A DNA stretch of 64,000 nt from Sagittula sp. P11 (GTDB lineage: Bacteria; Pseudomonadota; Alphaproteobacteria; Rhodobacterales; Rhodobacteraceae), in assembly GCF_002814095.1 (NCBI RefSeq), contig NZ_CP021913.1, positions 2,514,001-2,578,000 on the forward strand, read 5' to 3'. Position 1 is the first letter of the stretch. The number at the start of each line of letters is the position of its first letter. Below, in pieces: positions 24,140 to 33,347 of this stretch. Position numbers and translations under genes: made by a program. The notes under the pieces were generated by a model that saw only the letters and a list, made by a program, of their open reading frames with translations, was not told the origin of the DNA and did no database searches.

Positions 24140-25509
24140 GGCGACCGCGCAGCCTTCTGACCCGGCTGGCCCTGTCGCTGGGCGTGCTGCTGACAACCAT
24201 CTGGATCGGTGCGGCCACGATCACGGCCATCGGCCTGCGGCACGAGATCGACGAGGTGTTCGATTCCGCGCTGCGCGAGACGGCGGAGCGCATCCTGCCG
24301 CTGGCGGTCATCGATATCGTCAGCCGCGACACGGACGGCGTCACGCAGCGGCTGGCGGCGCTGCGCGGTCATGACGAACATTTCACCTATGTCGTTCGGG
24401 ACGCCGGGGGCACCGTCCTGCTGCAGTCCCATGCCGCCGACCCGGCGGTGTTCCCGCCCTATGACGGCCGCGGCTTCCGCAAGACGGCGACGCATCGGTT
24501 CTACAATGACGAGGCGGTCAGCGGCACCATCCGCATCACCGTGGCCGAGCCGCTGGGCCATCGTGCCGAGGTCGCGGGCGAGATCCAGATGGGGCTGGGC
24601 CTGCCGCTGCTGATCGTGCTGCCCGTGGCGCTGCTGGCGATCTTCCTCGCCGTGCGCGAAAGCCTTGGCCCGTTGCGCCGCTTCCGCAACCGGCTGGAGG
24701 CCCGCACGCCCCGCGACCTGACGCCTGTCCCGGCGCTGGACCTGCCGTCTGAGTTGGCGCCGCTGGCCGAGACGTTGAACCGGCTGTTCGGTCAGCTGCA
24801 GGCGGCGTTCGAGGCGGAGCGCAGCTTTGCCTCCAACGCGGCGCATGAACTGAGGACACCGCTGGCCGGGGCCATCGCGCAGGTGCAGAGGCTGCGGGCC
24901 GAGACCGACGATCCGAAGCTGAAAGAGCGCGCGTCCGGGATCGAGGCAACGCTCAAGCGGCTCACCCGGCTTTCGGAGCGGCTGATGCAGCTTGCCCGGG
25001 CCGAGGGCGGCCGGCTGAGGCTGCCGGAAAGGGCGGACCTGCGTCCTGTGGTCCGGATCGTGGCGGATGACATCGGGCGGGCGCCGGGCGGTCCTGACAT
25101 CCGCTTGACCCTGCCGCCGGATCCGGTTCTGTCCGACCTCGATCCCGACATGCTGGCCATTCTCTGCCGGAACCTGATCGAGAATGCGCACCGCCACGGG
25201 GACAAGGGCCAGCCGGTCGAGGTGCGCCTGACGCAGGGGGGCACGCTGAGCGTTGCCAACGACGGCCCGCCCGTAGCCGCCGAAAAGCTGGCCCGCCTGA
25301 CGCGGCGCTTCGAGCGGGCCGCCGATGACCCCGAAGGCAGCGGGTTGGGGCTGGCCATCGTCTCTGCCATCGCGGAGCGCAGCGGGAGCCGGTTGACCCT
25401 GAGCTCTCCCCGACCGGGCCAGAGCACCGGGTTCGAAGCCCGGCTGGACCTGCCGGTGGCGCCTTCGCCGGATGACAGCAGCTTCGAACGCGGCGACCAT
25501 CGGGGCTAG
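24136..25509 (+). CDS. Two-component sensor histidine kinase, QseC-like
   Basis: 457 residues. Membrane helices near 12-35 and 150-175 flank a sensor domain of about 115 residues, followed by a HAMP-like linker, HisKA with H237 in NAAHELRTPLAG, and an ATPase domain with LIENAHRHG (N box) and GSGLGLAIV (G2 box). It phosphorylates the overlapping OmpR-type regulator. Kinases of this class often sense metals, pH or cationic compounds through the short periplasmic loop; the signal here is unknown. The larger open frame starting at 22942 is rejected because residues before the ATG at 24136 are frame-shifted regulator sequence. Confidence 0.92.
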   Translation: MRRPRSLLTRLALSLGVLLTTIWIGAATITAIGLRHEIDEVFDSALRETAERILPLAVIDIVSRDTDGVTQRLAALRGHDEHFTYVVRDAGGTVLLQSHAADPAVFPPYDGRGFRKTATHRFYNDEAVSGTIRITVAEPLGHRAEVAGEIQMGLGLPLLIVLPVALLAIFLAVRESLGPLRRFRNRLEARTPRDLTPVPALDLPSELAPLAETLNRLFGQLQAAFEAERSFASNAAHELRTPLAGAIAQVQRLRAETDDPKLKERASGIEATLKRLTRLSERLMQLARAEGGRLRLPERADLRPVVRIVADDIGRAPGGPDIRLTLPPDPVLSDLDPDMLAILCRNLIENAHRHGDKGQPVEVRLTQGGTLSVANDGPPVAAEKLARLTRRFERAADDPEGSGLGLAIVSAIAERSGSRLTLSSPRPGQSTGFEARLDLPVAPSPDDSSFERGDHRG

Positions 25510-25557
25510 AACGCCTTTGCGGGTGCTGTACGCCGTTCGGAGCCCGTCATGCGCGAA

Positions 25558-27012
25558 TTACGAAGCGCGGGCCAGCAGCCTGCCGCATGGCGATGTGCCA
25601 GGGGTTTCCGGGCGATAGGCGAGCTTGCCGTTGAGGTAGACCGACACGATGCCCTCCGCCGGGCGGGTTGGGTCTTCGAAACTGGCGGCATCGCGGATGC
25701 GGCTGGGATCGAACAGCACCAGGTCGGCGGCGGCGCCTTCGGCAATCCGCCCGCGGTCGGGAAGCGCCAGAACATCTGCGGTCTGGCCGGTCATCTTGGC
25801 GATGGCCGTTGCCAGGGTCAGAAGGGACCGGTCGCGCACGTAGTGGCCCAGCACCCGCGGGAAGGCGCCCCAGAGCCGGGGATGCGGTCTTCGGTCACGC
25901 GGCAGTCCGTCGGAGCCCACAAGCGACGGGGGCCATGCGAGGATGCGTTCAAGGTCGCCGTCATCCATCTGGTGATAGATCGCGCCGCCCGGGCGCAGCC
26001 GGTCGAGCGCTTCCATCTCGGGGATGCCCCAAATCCCTGCGATCTCGCTCAGGTCGCGACCGGCCATTTCGGGATGCGGGTCCGACCAGCTTACGGTCAC
26101 CCGGCGGCTGTCCCGCGCGAAGCTTTCGATCAGCACAGTGGAACTGGCGGTATAGGGATAGACGTCGATATCGAGCGTGATGTCCTGCCGCGCGTCCTCG
26201 ATCATCGCGAGCGTTGTCCGGGACAGGCCGAACGCCGCCTCGCCGCAGCATTTGTGGTGAGAGATCAACGTGCGCGCGCCGCTGCGGCGGGCGATGTCGA
26301 TGGTCTCTGCCACGGCGGACACCACGCCGGTCCGCTCGTCCCGCATGTGCGTCGTCCAGAGGGCGCCTGCGGCGGCGACCTCGCGGACCAGCGCGAGGAC
26401 CTCACCGGTGGTGGCGGCCTTGGCGGGCGGATAGGCGAGGCCGGTGGACAGGCCCGCGGCCCCCTGATCCAGAGCGGCGACCAGATCGCGCCGCATGGCC
26501 TCGACCTCGTAACTGGTTGCGGGGCCGGTCAGGTCGTCGACAGCCCTTGCGCGCAGCACAGTGTGGCCGACCAGCGGGACGACGTTCAGCGCAGGGCCTG
26601 TGGCGCGGACGGCGGCCAGAAAATCCCCGAAAGTCTCATGGCGGTATTCGTCCTTCGTTGCGATCAGGTCGAGCGGTGGGACGACCATGTCGCGGCGTCC
26701 GAGCGGGGTGGGCCCGAGGCTGATGCCGCAGTTGCCGGTCACCACGGTGGTCACGCCCTGGCTCAGCTTTGGCAGGCTGGAGTCCAGCGACATGGCGGCC
26801 AGATCGTCATGCGTGTGGACGTCGATGAAACCGGGGGCAAGGGCCAGCCCTTCGGCCTGCACCTCTTCGCGTGCGGAGAGCGTCAGGCCGGAGCCCACCG
26901 CGACGATCCGGTCGCCTGCCACAGCAACGTCACAGGTCATCGGTGGTGCGCCGGTCCCGTCGAAGACGGAGGCGCCACGGATCAGCAGATCGCATTCGTA
27001 ATCGCCGCTCAT
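25558..27012 (-). CDS. N-acyl-D-amino-acid deacylase (D-aminoacylase family)
   Basis: 484 residues, amidohydrolase-type TIM barrel. Metal-binding motifs are visible: FIDVHTHDDL (about 60-70), TTHMRDE, ISHHKCCG and GSDGLPRDRRPHPRLWG near the C-terminus; the D-aminoacylase subfamily is supported by FSTGLAYPPA-like 'GLSTGLAYPP' and the final LVLFDP segment. It would hydrolyse N-acyl-D-amino acids or related compounds such as D-dipeptides in the cytoplasm. The start at 27012 overlaps the preceding gene (ATGA). Position at the end of a peptide-type ABC transporter operon suggests that it acts on imported substrate. Confidence 0.85.
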   Translation of the reverse strand: MSGDYECDLLIRGASVFDGTGAPPMTCDVAVAGDRIVAVGSGLTLSAREEVQAEGLALAPGFIDVHTHDDLAAMSLDSSLPKLSQGVTTVVTGNCGISLGPTPLGRRDMVVPPLDLIATKDEYRHETFGDFLAAVRATGPALNVVPLVGHTVLRARAVDDLTGPATSYEVEAMRRDLVAALDQGAAGLSTGLAYPPAKAATTGEVLALVREVAAAGALWTTHMRDERTGVVSAVAETIDIARRSGARTLISHHKCCGEAAFGLSRTTLAMIEDARQDITLDIDVYPYTASSTVLIESFARDSRRVTVSWSDPHPEMAGRDLSEIAGIWGIPEMEALDRLRPGGAIYHQMDDGDLERILAWPPSLVGSDGLPRDRRPHPRLWGAFPRVLGHYVRDRSLLTLATAIAKMTGQTADVLALPDRGRIAEGAAADLVLFDPSRIRDAASFEDPTRPAEGIVSVYLNGKLAYRPETPGTSPCGRLLARAS

Positions 27013-27938
27013 GCCGTGTCTCCCGGTGTCCAGGTGATCGTGTGGCCGCCGCGCGTGCTGGTCACTTTGCCGTTGCGCAGGATGCAATAGGCCTCCTGTA
27101 TGACCTTCCCGACGACCCGGCCCCCGGCGATCACCGGATCGCCCCGGCGCACCGGGCAACCTTCCCACTCGGCGCGCCGCCACTCCGGTCCGGCCGCCTC
27201 GAATGCCAGGGGCGTGGCGGTGTCGGTATCGATCAGCAGGGCGCGTTCGGCGCTGCCGTCGCGCACCGTCAGGCCGATGGCCGTGCCCGATCCGGTCCAT
27301 GCGTCCCTTGGCCAAAGCGTGTCGCGGATGGCGGAGACGGCAAGATCGGCCAGAGCCTCGTGCGGCAGGATCGAGTTGTGCATCACCGCGACGGACAGGC
27401 CCGGTTCGACCAGCAACGCCTCGCCGATGTCGTCGCGCGTGGCGACGGATGCGGAGTTCGCAAGCGCGATGTCCCCGCCAAGCGTCATCGCGATCAGCCC
27501 GGCATCGAGCTCCGGCGCGTCGCCGAGGGCGCGCGCGATCGCCTCTTCGGCGGACAGCCCTTCGCGGAGGGCCTGCAACGCCACGAGGTTCGGGGGGGTG
27601 CCATCCGGGCCGGGCATGTTGGGCAGGCGGTGGCCGGTCATCAGCCCCGCGTCCGCCGCCGCCGGGGTGAACTGCGAAAGGGGTTGGGGCCGGTCAGGAC
27701 CCGACGACATGAGCACGCCCAGATGCGCCGCTGCCAGCGTGGCGAGCAGCGGCTCCGCCAGCATGGCCCGCGCGCCGCCCCTCTGGACGCCCAGATTGTG
27801 GAGCGCGCCGTCGGGGGTGATGACCGACAGGCTGACAAATCCGCCTATCGCGCCGCGTCCCACGGCTTCGACCGCTTCGAGACCCGCCAGTGCCGCGCGG
27901 GCGGCTCCGGGGGCATGTACTGCAATTCCAATAGTCAA
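27009..27938 (-). CDS. Unrecognised 309-residue protein of the D-aminoacylase/ABC operon
   Basis: 309 residues with no signal peptide or membrane helix. The N-terminus (TIGIAVHAPGAARAALAGLEA), a GGFVSLSVITPDG strand and RGGARAM, and a central run GLIAMTLGGDIALANS could fit an Ntn-hydrolase-like alpha/beta fold, but I cannot place it in a named family. It overlaps both neighbours: the only usable start is TTG 27938 in a TTGA overlap with the ATPase stop, and its own stop overlaps the deacylase ATG. Such coupling says it acts in the same pathway, possibly as a second amidohydrolase on the imported substrate. Confidence 0.6.
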   Translation of the reverse strand: MTIGIAVHAPGAARAALAGLEAVEAVGRGAIGGFVSLSVITPDGALHNLGVQRGGARAMLAEPLLATLAAAHLGVLMSSGPDRPQPLSQFTPAAADAGLMTGHRLPNMPGPDGTPPNLVALQALREGLSAEEAIARALGDAPELDAGLIAMTLGGDIALANSASVATRDDIGEALLVEPGLSVAVMHNSILPHEALADLAVSAIRDTLWPRDAWTGSGTAIGLTVRDGSAERALLIDTDTATPLAFEAAGPEWRRAEWEGCPVRRGDPVIAGGRVVGKVIQEAYCILRNGKVTSTRGGHTITWTPGDTA

Positions 27939-29674
27939 CTGGCCACCATGTGTTGGGGAGCGATCTCGGTCAGCGGCCCCATGGGCAACCGGTCCGTGTC
28001 GAGCGTCGGCAGGGTGCCGCGCGTGCGGGTCGGGTCGGGCACCGGGACGGCGGCGAGCAGCGCCTTGGTGTAGGCGTGGCGCGGGTCGTTCAGCACCGCC
28101 TGCCGTGGGCCGATCTCGACGATCCGGCCGCGGCGCATGACCGCGACCCGATGGGCGACCTCCTCCACCACCGCCATGTCGTGGCTGATGAAGAGATAGG
28201 CGAGGCCGATGCTTTGTTGCAGCTCCAGCATCAACTCCAGCACCTGCGCCTGCACGCTGACGTCGAGCGCGGAGGTCGGTTCGTCCGCGACGATCAGCTT
28301 CGGGTTCACCGAGAGGGCGCGGGCGATGGAGAGGCGCTGGCGCTGACCGCCGGAAAACTCGTGCGGGAAGCGGCGCATGTGGTCCGCCTCCAGCCCGACG
28401 CGCAGGAAGAGCTGCTCGGTACGGTCCTGCAGGTCCTTGCCACTGGCCAGCCCGTGGATCACCATGGGTTCCGCCACCAGACGCCCGGCGCTGAGGCGCG
28501 GGTTGAGCGAGGCGAACGGATCCTGAAAGATCATCTGCATTTCGCGCCGCGCCTTGCGGACGGCCTTGCCCGACAGCTTGCGCATGTCCGTGCCGCCGAT
28601 CTCGATCACGCCTTCGTCGAGGTCGAGCAACCGGAGCACCGCACGCCCCGTGGTCGACTTGCCCGACCCGCTCTCGCCGACCAGTGCCAGTGTTTCACCT
28701 GACGCGAGGTCGAAGCCCACGTCCTGCATCGCTGCCGTGCCGCCGGCCTTCGCCACGAACAGGCCGCGTTCGCGGAAGGTCTTGCACATGCCGCGGGTAT
28801 GCAGCAGCCGGTCGCCGGGGCGGGCGGGGCTGTCCACCACCTGCCGGGGTTCCGCCGCCGCAGCATGGGCGCCGAGCCGTGGAACGGCGGCCAGAAGCGC
28901 CTTGGTGTAGTCGTGTTGCGGCGCCTCGAAGATCTCTCGGACGGTGCCTTCCTCGATCTTGCGGCCCTTGCGCATGACGACGACGCGGTCGGCCATCTCG
29001 GCCACCACGCCCATGTCGTGGGTGATCAGGATGATCGAGGTGCCGAAGCGGGTCTTCAAGTCGCGCATCAGGTCGAGGATCTGCGCCTGCACGGTCACGT
29101 CCAGCGCGGTCGTCGGTTCATCCGCCAGCAGGATCGCCGGGTCGGAAGACATGGCCATGGCAATCATCACCCGCTGGCGCATGCCGCCCGACAGTTCGTG
29201 CGGGAATTGCCGCATCCGCCGGGGCGCGTCGTCGAGCCCGACGAGGGTCAGCATCTCGCGGCCCCGGGCTGCGGCCTCGGCGCGGGACATGCCCTTGTGC
29301 TCGATCAGCGCCTCCGTCAGTTGCTGGCCGATGCGCAGGACCGGCGTGAGGGAGGTCATCGGCTCCTGGAAGATCATCGTCACCCGGTCGCCCCGGATGC
29401 CGCGCAGCTCTTCGTCGGTGAGCGTCAGCAGGTCGCGTCCGTCGAAGGTCGCCGTGCCGGTTTCGACGTTGGCCGATCCGGGCGGCAGGAGGCCCAGCAG
29501 CGCCATGGAGGACACGCTCTTGCCCGATCCGCTTTCGCCCACGATGGCAAGCGTTTCGCCGGGGTGGAGGTCGTAGCTCAGGTCCTGCACCGCGACGTTG
29601 CGGTTGCGCCCCTTGCCGAAGGAGATGGTCAGCCCCCGGACCGACAGGAGGGGTGTGTCGGTATCTGGTGTCAT
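27935..29674 (-). CDS. Dipeptide/oligopeptide ABC transporter, fused double ATPase
   Basis: 579 residues holding two complete ABC ATPase domains, equivalent to DppD plus DppF in one chain (like GsiA). Each has a Walker A (GESGSGKS, twice), a signature (ELSGGMRQR and FSGGQRQR) and a Walker B (ILLADEPTTALD and LIVADEPTSALD). It powers import through the two permeases encoded directly upstream. The start overlaps the stop of the upstream permease gene and the stop overlaps the next gene, a tightly packed operon. Confidence 0.93.
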   Translation of the reverse strand: MTPDTDTPLLSVRGLTISFGKGRNRNVAVQDLSYDLHPGETLAIVGESGSGKSVSSMALLGLLPPGSANVETGTATFDGRDLLTLTDEELRGIRGDRVTMIFQEPMTSLTPVLRIGQQLTEALIEHKGMSRAEAAARGREMLTLVGLDDAPRRMRQFPHELSGGMRQRVMIAMAMSSDPAILLADEPTTALDVTVQAQILDLMRDLKTRFGTSIILITHDMGVVAEMADRVVVMRKGRKIEEGTVREIFEAPQHDYTKALLAAVPRLGAHAAAAEPRQVVDSPARPGDRLLHTRGMCKTFRERGLFVAKAGGTAAMQDVGFDLASGETLALVGESGSGKSTTGRAVLRLLDLDEGVIEIGGTDMRKLSGKAVRKARREMQMIFQDPFASLNPRLSAGRLVAEPMVIHGLASGKDLQDRTEQLFLRVGLEADHMRRFPHEFSGGQRQRLSIARALSVNPKLIVADEPTSALDVSVQAQVLELMLELQQSIGLAYLFISHDMAVVEEVAHRVAVMRRGRIVEIGPRQAVLNDPRHAYTKALLAAVPVPDPTRTRGTLPTLDTDRLPMGPLTEIAPQHMVAS

Positions 29675-30570
29675 CGTTCTGTCTGCCTCGGGTCGAGGGC
29701 CTCGCGGATGCCGTCACCCAGAAGGTTGAACCCAAGGACGGTGATGGCGATGGCGAGACCGGGAAAAATCATCATCCACGGCGCGCGGCTGATGAGGTCG
29801 CGCGACGAGGACAGCATGAAGCCCCATTCCGGTTGCGGCGGCTGCGCGCCGAGGCCGAGGAAGGACAGACCGGCGGCGGCAAGAATCGCGGTAGAGACAC
29901 CCAGCGTGCCGATCACGATCAGGGTCGGCACCACGTTGGGCAGCAGGTGCAGGAAGATCAGCCGCATGTGCCCGGCGCCCGCCGCTATGGCGGCCTCGAA
30001 ATAGGGTTTGCCCTTCTCCACCAGTACGACGGAATGCGTTACCCGGGCATAGAACGGGATCGAGGCGATGCCGATGGCGATCATCGCGTTGGTCAGGCCC
30101 ACGCCGAAGATGGCGAGGCAGGCGAGGGCGATGACGATCTCGGTGAAGGAGAAGAGCACGTCCACCAGCCGCATCAGGATGCGTTCGGTCCAGCCGGAAC
30201 TGTAGCCCGCGACCAGCCCGAGAAGCAGGCCGGCGGTCAGCGAGATGCCCACCGCGATCACCCCGATCTGCAGCGTCAGCCGCGCGCCGTAGATGATCCG
30301 GCTCAGCACGTCGCGGCCGAAGTCGTCGGTGCCCATGAGGTGATCCATTGACGGGCCCTGAAGCCTTGGACCGGCCGCCATGCGCAGCGGATCGAAGGGG
30401 GCGATCAACGGGGCGGTCAGGGCGGCGACGATGAGGACCGCCACGATGACGAGGCCGATGAGGCCCGAGGGGCTGGCCACCAGCGCCCGCCAGAAGCTGC
30501 GCTTGCGCGCGGCGGAGTCGGTGGCCAGATCGTCCGCCAGCTCGGCGGTAGAGGATGAATGGATCATCAC
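29671..30570 (-). CDS. Peptide-type ABC transporter permease (DppC-like)
   Basis: 299 residues, inner membrane. A short cytoplasmic N-terminus with RKRSFWRALVASP, then six predicted helices and the coupling motif region GVGLTNAMIAIGIASIPFYARVT / EAAIAAGAGHMRLIFLHLLPN, typical of the binding-protein-dependent permease family (EAA loop). DppC features include the DPLRMAAGPRLQGPS segment and MGTDDFGRDVLSR. Overlaps both neighbouring genes by four bases. Confidence 0.93.
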   Translation of the reverse strand: MMIHSSSTAELADDLATDSAARKRSFWRALVASPSGLIGLVIVAVLIVAALTAPLIAPFDPLRMAAGPRLQGPSMDHLMGTDDFGRDVLSRIIYGARLTLQIGVIAVGISLTAGLLLGLVAGYSSGWTERILMRLVDVLFSFTEIVIALACLAIFGVGLTNAMIAIGIASIPFYARVTHSVVLVEKGKPYFEAAIAAGAGHMRLIFLHLLPNVVPTLIVIGTLGVSTAILAAAGLSFLGLGAQPPQPEWGFMLSSSRDLISRAPWMMIFPGLAIAITVLGFNLLGDGIREALDPRQTER

Positions 30571-31487
30571 GAATACCGGATGCGGGGGTCGAGGAAGGCA
30601 TATGCGATGTCGATCACCACGGATGCCAGCGCGACCACGGTTGCAAAGAAGAGGATGAAACCCTGGATGAGCGGATAGTCCCGTGAGAGCACCGCCTCGA
30701 TGGCGAGGCGCCCGACACCGTTCCAGGCAAAGACGTTCTCGATCACGATGGCGCCGCCCATAAGGTAGGCGAACTGCAGGCCCAGCATCGACACCACCGG
30801 AACGAGGCCGGAGCGCAACGCATGACGGTAGAGCACGATGGAGCGCGGCAGGCCCTTGGCGCGGGCGGTGCGGATGAAGTCCTGGTCGAAGATGTCGATC
30901 ATTGCGGAGCGCGTCAGGCGGGCCAGAACGGCGGCATTGGCAAGGCCCAGCGTCAGCGCGGGGAGGATCAGGCTTCGCCAGTCACCCCCCGCCACGGGCA
31001 GCCACTGCAGTTGCAGGGCAAAGAGGAACAGCAACAGAAGACCAAGCCAGAAGTGCGGCATCGACACGCCGACGATGGCGAGGACCATCGCGCCCACGTC
31101 GACCCATGTTCCGCGCTTGTAGGCCGCGAGGAAGCCGAGGCTCATGCCCACGACGATGGCGATGGCGAGGCTTGATACAGTCAGGGCCAGCGTGGCCGGA
31201 AAGCGCGTCAGGAGCACATCGAGCACCGGTTGGTCGCCGACGATTGACCGGCCCAGGTCACCCTGCAGCAGCCGTTCGAGGTACATGAAGTACTGCGTCC
31301 AGATCGGCTGATCGAGGCCAAGCCTGACGCGGATCGCCTCCAGTTCCTCGGGCGTGGTCTGGAAGCTGCCATACATGATCCGCACCGGATCGCCCGGCAC
31401 GAGGTGGATCAGGATCGTCACCGCGATGGTCGCGATCCAGATGGTCACGAGCGCGGCCAGCAGGCGCTGGAGGATGAACTTGCCCAT
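30567..31487 (-). CDS. Peptide-type ABC transporter permease (DppB-like)
   Basis: 306 residues, inner membrane. The N-terminus (FILQRLLAALVTIWIATIAV) and the sequence HLVPGDPVRIMYG are characteristic of DppB/OppB permeases, as is the EAA-type loop (FIRTARAKGLPRSIVLYRHALRSG). Six helices are predicted. Start at 31487 has an AAGGAGAC box. It lies 97 bases downstream of the binding-protein gene and overlaps the second permease. Confidence 0.93.
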   Translation of the reverse strand: MGKFILQRLLAALVTIWIATIAVTILIHLVPGDPVRIMYGSFQTTPEELEAIRVRLGLDQPIWTQYFMYLERLLQGDLGRSIVGDQPVLDVLLTRFPATLALTVSSLAIAIVVGMSLGFLAAYKRGTWVDVGAMVLAIVGVSMPHFWLGLLLLFLFALQLQWLPVAGGDWRSLILPALTLGLANAAVLARLTRSAMIDIFDQDFIRTARAKGLPRSIVLYRHALRSGLVPVVSMLGLQFAYLMGGAIVIENVFAWNGVGRLAIEAVLSRDYPLIQGFILFFATVVALASVVIDIAYAFLDPRIRYS

Positions 31488-31584
31488 GGACGGTCTCCTT
31501 GGCGGGAGGGATGGTTCGGCGCGCGGGGGGAACGTGTCCGCGCGCCGAGGTGGTGACGGGCCGGGGCCTCCAGGGGAATGGAGA

Positions 31585-33162
31585 TCAGCCCCCGCTTGTC
31601 ACCGTCACGTCAAGGAAGCTCGGATGCAGGAACGGCCCGACCTTGAAGCCCTCGACCTCGGGGCGCACGGCAAAGACCCACTCCCAGCCGGGGCTGTAGA
31701 GGCCGATGTGCACCGCGTTCTCCATCAGGTACTTGATGACCGCCTGCACCTTCTCCAGCCGCGCTTCGGGCTCGATCGTGGTGCGGGTTTCCTCCAGCAT
31801 GGCGTCAAGCTCGGCGTTCTGGAAGCCGGAGTAGGCGCCGGGTGAATGCCAGAGCTGGTAGAGGATGTCCGGGTCGTACCAGGACCATGTCATCATGTCG
31901 AAGGTGCCCGGCTCGTCCGAGGTGGTGTCCTCGTTCTGGGCCTTCACGCGGGCGTTCATGGTGCCGATGTCCATGATCTCGATGCCGGCGTCGATGCCGA
32001 CCTGCGCAAGCTGCGACTGGAAGATCTCGGCCAGCTTGTGCCGGTTGCCGCCGGTCCAGACGAACATCGTCGTCTCCATCGGATTGTCGGGTCCGTAGCC
32101 CATCTCGGCCAACAGTTCCTTCGCCTTCTCGGGGTCGTACTCGTAGCCGTACTGCTTGCAGAACTCCTGATCGTTGCCAAAGACGCCACGGGCGACCGGG
32201 CACCATTCACGGTTCGTCAGCCCGCCGTAGATGATGTCGATGGCCATCTGCGGATCGGTGGCATAGGCGACGGCCTGACGCGCGCGGATGTCGTCGAAGG
32301 GCGGGCGCGAGACGGTGAATTCCCAGAACACGTCCTGGCCGGTGTTCTCGGCCACGATGATGTCCAACTCACCCGCTTCCCGGATCGCCTCGATGTCGTC
32401 GAAGGGCGGTTCCGCGATATGGACCTCGCCGGTGCGCAGCGCGGCGAGACGGGTCTGCGCCTCCGGCACGGTGCGGATCAGCAACCGGTCGATGTGCGGG
32501 GCGCCCTCGTTCTCCCAAGGCTCGCCGTAGTTCACGTAGTCGGGGTTCTTCGACAGGACGATCTCGCTGCCCTTCACCCATTCGTCGAGGATGAACGGCC
32601 CGGTGCCGATGGCGGTGGTCGATCCGAAGGTGTCCGCGGTGTTGGTGTCGCAGACCATCGAAGAGAAGCTGTCGGCGAGGAACGGGAGGAAGGCGCCGAA
32701 CTTGCTGTCAAGCGTGACCTTGAAGGTCAGCGGATCCTCGACGGTGACGTCGGTGATCGGACCCCAGCTTGTCTTCGTCAGGCTGGGCGTGTCGCCGAAG
32801 GCGCGGTCGATGGTGAACTTCACGTCATTGGCGTCGAAGGCGGTGCCGTCGTGGCACAGGATACCGTCGTTCAGAGTGAAGGTGTATTCGAGGCCGTCCT
32901 CGCTGACCTCCCAGCTTTTCGCCATGTTGGGGCCGGGGGTGCCGTCCATGTCGAAAGCGAGCAACGTGTCGTAGATCTGGTCCCAGACCTGCATTGAAAG
33001 CGTGCTTGTCGCGCGGTGCGGATCGAGGCTGTCGATGTCCCCGTAGCGTGCCCAGACGAGGTCCTGAGCACTGGCTGCGGTCGCGCCGAGCGCCAGCGCA
33101 GCCGTCACCATTCCCCCTGTTGCCGCGTGTAACCCGCGTCTTCTTTTGCGTGTGTCGTCCAT
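31585..33162 (-). CDS. Peptide-type ABC transporter substrate-binding protein (SBP_bac_5)
   Basis: About 525 residues, periplasmic family 5 solute-binding protein of the DppA/OppA type. A twin-arginine-like basic N-terminus (RKRRRGLHAATGGMV) leads to a cleavage site near ASAQ, followed by LVWARYGDIDSLDPH, the usual start of the mature domain. ATG 33162 is chosen over 33171 because a GAGG box lies at proper distance. The substrate is not determined; the genes downstream suggest an N-acyl-D-amino acid, D-peptide or muramyl-type compound. It heads the operon; the RpiR regulator gene lies upstream on the same strand. Confidence 0.9.
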   Translation of the reverse strand: MDDTRKRRRGLHAATGGMVTAALALGATAASAQDLVWARYGDIDSLDPHRATSTLSMQVWDQIYDTLLAFDMDGTPGPNMAKSWEVSEDGLEYTFTLNDGILCHDGTAFDANDVKFTIDRAFGDTPSLTKTSWGPITDVTVEDPLTFKVTLDSKFGAFLPFLADSFSSMVCDTNTADTFGSTTAIGTGPFILDEWVKGSEIVLSKNPDYVNYGEPWENEGAPHIDRLLIRTVPEAQTRLAALRTGEVHIAEPPFDDIEAIREAGELDIIVAENTGQDVFWEFTVSRPPFDDIRARQAVAYATDPQMAIDIIYGGLTNREWCPVARGVFGNDQEFCKQYGYEYDPEKAKELLAEMGYGPDNPMETTMFVWTGGNRHKLAEIFQSQLAQVGIDAGIEIMDIGTMNARVKAQNEDTTSDEPGTFDMMTWSWYDPDILYQLWHSPGAYSGFQNAELDAMLEETRTTIEPEARLEKVQAVIKYLMENAVHIGLYSPGWEWVFAVRPEVEGFKVGPFLHPSFLDVTVTSGG

Positions 33163-33347
33163 TGTCCTCATCTCCGTCAGATCGAGTTGCGTCGCCTCGC
33201 TTGGAGGAACGACATGAGGACAAGGGTCCGTGCGGAACCTTCTTCAGCGCAAGGATTGTTTCATAAACGACATGGCGATTTTCAAAAGTGACTCTTTCGC
33301 GCGGATCGCTCCGGGCGATTCTTTTCACTTATGAAAACGCAACACTC

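Noticed and set aside
24118-25500. 460-codon antisense frame opposite the sensor kinase
   Set aside because: No start context or domain; an antisense shadow of a GC-rich gene.
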